From an uncultured Rhodospirillales bacterium (GTDB lineage Bacteria > Pseudomonadota > Alphaproteobacteria > RF32 > CAG-239), in the NCBI GenBank assembly GCA_902795665.1, contig CADBMA010000079.1, forward strand, positions 1 through 8,145: a stretch of 8,145 nt of DNA, in the 5' to 3' direction. Shown here piece after piece: positions 5,130 through 8,145 of the stretch. Both the position numbers and the translations under genes were made by a program. Numbering within the stretch: the stretch's first letter is position 1; each line of letters starts with the position of its first letter. The notes under the pieces are model-generated. The model did not search any database. It saw only the letters and a program-made list of their open reading frames with translations, and had not been told where the DNA came from.

Positions 5130-6203
5130 ACTATATATGTTACTAAATCGTTTTTGCCGCCTTTTGAAGAATATGCGGAAATTGTGCGCAAAGTTTGGGA
5201 TAACGGAATTTTGACCAATCATGGGCCATGCGTAAAAGAATTAGAAGCCAAACTTAAAGATTTTATCGGCACACAAAACCTTTATTATGTTACCAACGGA
5301 ACCATTGCTTTGCAACTGGCACTGTCAGCTTTGGATATTACCGAAGGAGAAATTATCACCACGCCTTTTTCTTATGTTGCCACAACTTCAAGCATTTTGT
5401 GGGAACGCTGCAAACCGGTGTTCGTCGATATTGAACCACACAATTTTACGATTGATGCCGACAAAATCGAGGCCGCAATTACACCTAACACCAAAGCAAT
5501 TATGGCAGTCCACGTCTTTGGCTATGCCTGCAATGTTGAAAAAATTCAACAAATTGCCGACAAACACGGATTGAAAGTTATCTACGATGGAGCGCACGCC
5601 TTTGCCAGCCGTTATAAGGGAAAATCACTATTAAATTATGGCGATATTTCGACACTTTCTTTCCACGCCACCAAGCTGTTTCACACCATTGAGGGCGGAG
5701 CCTGCATAATAAAAAACAAAGAAGTTGCCGACAAATTGGACTTGCGCCGCAGATTCGGACACACCGGAGACAATCATTATTCTTTGGGTATTAATGGCAA
5801 ACAATCGGAATTTCATGCGGCCATGGGCTTGGCAAATTTCCCTTACATTTCCGATATTATACGCAAACGCAAGCAGGTTTGTAACCTGTATGACAATTTG
5901 TTGCAAGGACTGATAAAACGTCCGGCGGCGCAGGAAGGACTGGAATATAACTATGCTTATTATCCGGTGGTATTTAAGTCGGAGGCCGAATTACTCAAGG
6001 TGTTTGCCGCGCTCAATGCGCAGGATATTTATCCGCGGCGCTACTTTTACCCCAGTTTGAACAACCTGCCCTATCTGGTCGATAAACAGTCATGCCCAGT
6101 TTCAGAAGACATTTCTTCACGCGTTGCCTGCCTGCCGCTCTATCCGACCCTTGCCGAGCAAGATATTGAAAAAATTTGTAAGATTATAAAAGAGGTATTG
6201 TAA
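5127..6203 (+). CDS. DegT/DnrJ/EryC1/StrS family sugar aminotransferase (VioA/WecE-like)
   Basis: The product is a PLP-dependent aminotransferase that converts a nucleotide-linked 4-keto-6-deoxyhexose to the 4-amino sugar, probably with glutamate as donor. From the TTG start it has 358 residues, a usual family length. Visible features (TTG numbering) are the N-terminal YVTKSFLPPFEEY motif (4-16), LTNHGP (29-34), the cofactor-phosphate region TNGT (56-59), Asp154 in IYDGAHAF for the pyridine nitrogen, and Lys183 in SFHATKLFHTIEGG as the Schiff-base lysine. The SFHATK-x-F-x-T-x-EGG form is the one I associate with dTDP-4-amino-4,6-dideoxyglucose (viosamine) and related enzymes, but the exact sugar cannot be read from sequence. 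Its stop overlaps the ATG of the next gene by one base (TAATG), so it leads an operon of overlapping glycan genes. Confidence 0.93.
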   Translation: MTIYVTKSFLPPFEEYAEIVRKVWDNGILTNHGPCVKELEAKLKDFIGTQNLYYVTNGTIALQLALSALDITEGEIITTPFSYVATTSSILWERCKPVFVDIEPHNFTIDADKIEAAITPNTKAIMAVHVFGYACNVEKIQQIADKHGLKVIYDGAHAFASRYKGKSLLNYGDISTLSFHATKLFHTIEGGACIIKNKEVADKLDLRRRFGHTGDNHYSLGINGKQSEFHAAMGLANFPYISDIIRKRKQVCNLYDNLLQGLIKRPAAQEGLEYNYAYYPVVFKSEAELLKVFAALNAQDIYPRRYFYPSLNNLPYLVDKQSCPVSEDISSRVACLPLYPTLAEQDIEKICKIIKEVL

Positions 6204-7300
6204 TGAAGATAAAAATTTTACAAAAAATTGAAAAAGAAATTCAGCGCATACGCAACAAATTTGCCATCCATTCATACAGACGCATGGTTTTGCAACGCTA
6301 TAAATACGTGCATGTAATGACCAACGGCATACACAGCCTCGGAATCATCAAATTTATTAACAAATATTTTGATAATAACGAACATTGTTTTATCTTTCCA
6401 ATATTATTTCCGGAAACAAAAGAAAAAATCCGCGAAATTTCAAATTGTTACAATTACCAGCTTAAAGACATCCCGCTGAAAAAGGTAAAAAAGATTATCT
6501 TTCAGGGATTATTTACGCTTGAATTTATCAAATTTTTGTACAAACATCCAAAATATTTACAAAAATCTTATTGGTTTATTTGGGGCGGCGATTTATATGG
6601 GGCTTCCGAAGATGAGAAATCGGTTTTTGTACGCAAGAATATGCGCGGCATTTTGACCTCTTTTGACTACCCTTTTTACAAAGAAAAATATGGTGAAAAT
6701 AAATGCTATGACGTAACTTATCCTCATGCCATGACTTATGGACAAGTTGATTTTTCCAATCTTCCGTCTCATACCGGAACCAATATTTTAATTAACAACT
6801 CTGCAGACGAAACAACCTTGGAAATGTTGGATATACTGGAAAAATTCAAAGACCAAGACATTAATATCTACACCATTCTTTCATATACCAGCGTCCATCA
6901 AAAGGATCCGCGTTTAAAAATTATGAAAAAAGGTTATGAGATATACGGCAACAAGTTTCACCCACTAATAGAGTTTATGCCCGAAAATGAATATGCCCAA
7001 TTTTTGGCATCAATCGACATATATATCAGCAACCAAAACCGCGCACAAGGCAATGGAAATGCCACATTTATATGCGGCTTGGGCAAAAAAGTCTTTACTA
7101 AGAGTGATACGGCCATTTACCAAAAGTATAATTCTTTAGGGATTACATATTTTGACACTTATACCATTAAAGACTTATCTTTTGAAGAATTTTTGGCCTA
7201 TGACGACAAAACACGCGAGCGTACAGTTTCCTTATTGCGCGAACGAATGAAAGATGAAACCAAGGTAAAACAATGGACGGAGTTTTTTTTAGATGACTAA
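6203..7300 (+). CDS. WecF-like glycosyltransferase (TDP-4-amino-sugar:lipid-linked acceptor)
   Basis: The product is probably a peripheral inner-membrane transferase that moves a 4-acetamido/4-amino-deoxyhexose from dTDP to a lipid-linked sugar, as WecF does with Fuc4NAc in enterobacterial common antigen. It has 365 residues. It aligns by eye with WecF at three places: FIWGGDLYG (125-133; WecF has IWGADLYE), NILINNSADETT (194-205; WecF has ILVGNSGDRS) and FLASIDIYISNQNRAQGNGN (267-286), where WecF has a Gln-Gly-Ile-Gly segment. A basic amphipathic N-terminal extension (1-33) lacks a membrane span and may hold it to the membrane surface. The ATG at 6203 has GAGG seven bases upstream and overlaps the previous stop by one base. 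The aminotransferase before it supplies the right kind of sugar, which supports the assignment. The acceptor and exact donor are unknown. Confidence 0.75.
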   Translation: MKIKILQKIEKEIQRIRNKFAIHSYRRMVLQRYKYVHVMTNGIHSLGIIKFINKYFDNNEHCFIFPILFPETKEKIREISNCYNYQLKDIPLKKVKKIIFQGLFTLEFIKFLYKHPKYLQKSYWFIWGGDLYGASEDEKSVFVRKNMRGILTSFDYPFYKEKYGENKCYDVTYPHAMTYGQVDFSNLPSHTGTNILINNSADETTLEMLDILEKFKDQDINIYTILSYTSVHQKDPRLKIMKKGYEIYGNKFHPLIEFMPENEYAQFLASIDIYISNQNRAQGNGNATFICGLGKKVFTKSDTAIYQKYNSLGITYFDTYTIKDLSFEEFLAYDDKTRERTVSLLRERMKDETKVKQWTEFFLDD

Positions 7301-8012
7301 AATCGGCATAATGCAACCTTATTTCTTTCCGTATCTAGGCTATTTTAGCTTAATTAAACATACTGACGAGTTTATCTTGTTTGATCCGGTGCAGTTTATT
7401 CGTCATGGGTGGATAGAACGCAACCGAATTTTAAAACCTGGTGCGGGGTGGCAATATATTTCCGTTCCGCTGCAAAAACACTCACTGTCAACAATTATTC
7501 AGGATATCAAGATTAACAATAGTGAGAACTGGCAACAAAAACTTTATGCTCAGCTTGAGCATTATAAGAAAAAATCGCCTTTTTACAAACAGACAATGGA
7601 AGTCGTTATAGAGGCAACCTCGTTTCCACCAGAAAGCATTACAGAGCTAAACCAAAAAGTGTTGACCACAGTCTGCAAATATTTGGGGATACAGTTTAAC
7701 TGCCGGATTTTCTCCCAGATGAATTTAGAAATTGAACCTGTACATGCTGCTGACGAATGGGCCTTAAACATTTGTAAAGCTCTGGGCAATATTAATGAAT
7801 ATTGGAACCCTCCGGGAGGAATGGAATTTTTTGATCGCAGCAAATATGAAAAAGCCGGCATCAAATTAGTATTTCAAAAACCGACACTTGATTTTTATTC
7901 CCAACGCCGCGGTCCGGAAAATTTTGAAGCCGGACTATCTATAATCGATGTTATGATGTTTAATTCACCAGAACAAATCAGAGAAATGCTGGATAAATAT
8001 GAGTTGTTATAA
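7293..8012 (+). CDS. WbqC family protein
   Basis: The protein has 239 residues and the family hallmarks: the N-terminal IGIMQPYFFPYLGYF (4-18), the Asp31 region with FIRHGWIERNRI (35-46), WNPPGGMEFFD (171-181) and the C-terminal LSIIDVMMFN (215-224). The family is recurrent in O-antigen, S-layer and flagellin-glycan loci with 4-amino-sugar genes, and is thought to modify the amino sugar. Its chemistry is not established to my knowledge. It is predicted to be cytoplasmic, with no signal or membrane segment. The ATG at 7293 lies inside the end of the WecF-like gene (8-bp overlap) with GGAG ten bases upstream, and its own end overlaps the next gene by 14 bp, so translation is probably coupled all along. 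Confidence 0.92.
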   Translation: MTKIGIMQPYFFPYLGYFSLIKHTDEFILFDPVQFIRHGWIERNRILKPGAGWQYISVPLQKHSLSTIIQDIKINNSENWQQKLYAQLEHYKKKSPFYKQTMEVVIEATSFPPESITELNQKVLTTVCKYLGIQFNCRIFSQMNLEIEPVHAADEWALNICKALGNINEYWNPPGGMEFFDRSKYEKAGIKLVFQKPTLDFYSQRRGPENFEAGLSIIDVMMFNSPEQIREMLDKYELL

Positions 8013-8145
8013 GGAAATAGGCGGATATTTTGAATTGGAATGCGGACACAATGCCCCGTACCACAATAATGCGTTAAAATTTAATTCCGGACGCAATGCT
8101 TTACGTTATCTGATACAGCAATTGGCAATCAAAAAAATTTTTGTA
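7999..8145 (+). CDS. Aminotransferase-like protein of glycan loci (N-terminal part, runs off the window)
   Basis: The frame from the ATG at 7999 is open for 49 codons to the window end, in a different frame from WbqC. It reads IGGYFELECGHNAPYHNNAL near the start (residues 7-26), then KFNSGRNALRYLI (27-39) and KKIFV at the edge. This pattern, an IGGYFELE opening, then a His-Asn-x-Ala-Leu/x-Asn-x-Gly-Arg-Asn-Ala motif leading into a Lys-Lys-Ile/Val strand, is one I remember from DegT-like proteins that follow WbqC genes in polysaccharide clusters. The PLP lysine would lie beyond the window, so catalytic ability cannot be judged. The Shine-Dalgarno is weak (GGA at 7991-7993). Overlap with WbqC (14 bp) suggests coupled translation. 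Confidence 0.75.
   Translation, partial: MSCYKEIGGYFELECGHNAPYHNNALKFNSGRNALRYLIQQLAIKKIFV

Noticed and set aside
7283..7290. Run of eight T at the end of the WecF-like gene as a phase-variation tract.
   Set aside because: Gain or loss of one T brings a stop within a few codons and changes only the last three or so residues, so it cannot switch the gene; the WbqC start lies after the run.

Overview
The window looks like chromosomal DNA from an AT-rich, Gram-negative, probably anaerobic or microaerophilic bacterium. Two things point this way. There is a classical rubrerythrin. The glycan genes at the right end belong to families used for O-antigen, enterobacterial common antigen or S-layer/flagellin sugars. 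The N-terminal domain of Lon reads to me like an alphaproteobacterial Lon, so a gut-type low-GC alphaproteobacterium is my best guess. That is inference from memory, not a search.

Layout. 1-59: the acidic C-terminal tail of a truncated gene and a bidirectional terminator. 75-614 (minus): rubrerythrin. 793-1941 (plus): a tightly coupled pair, a four- to five-helix membrane protein with a periplasmic CxxC just after its signal peptide, and a soluble helical protein ending in a Cys-Cys pair; neither has an assigned function. 1966-1998: a shared bidirectional terminator. 2000-2398 (minus): an independent short transcription unit with a perfect TTGACA-N16-TATAAT promoter, a 146-nt region that folds as a nested rod capped by a GNRA tetraloop, and a 52-60 residue tail-anchored-type small protein. 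2437-2475: lon terminator. 2501-4828 (minus): complete Lon protease. 5034-8145 (plus): a glycan operon with overlapping genes, encoding a PLP sugar aminotransferase, a WecF-like 4-amino-sugar transferase, a WbqC family protein, and a second, aminotransferase-like protein that runs off the window.

How the genes work together. Rubrerythrin (peroxide removal) and Lon (protein quality control) are stress housekeeping functions. The CxxC membrane protein and its partner lie divergent from rubrerythrin and may be redox-related, but nothing in the sequence proves this. The right-hand operon reads as assembly of a 4-amino-4,6-dideoxyhexose-containing surface glycan: the aminotransferase makes the amino sugar, the WecF-like enzyme transfers it to a lipid carrier, and WbqC plus the last protein probably modify it.

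The least explained part is 2176-2398: a strong promoter feeding a structured RNA that, if my folding is right, hides the ribosome binding site of the small membrane protein, or else is a stable 6S-like RNA ending just before it.
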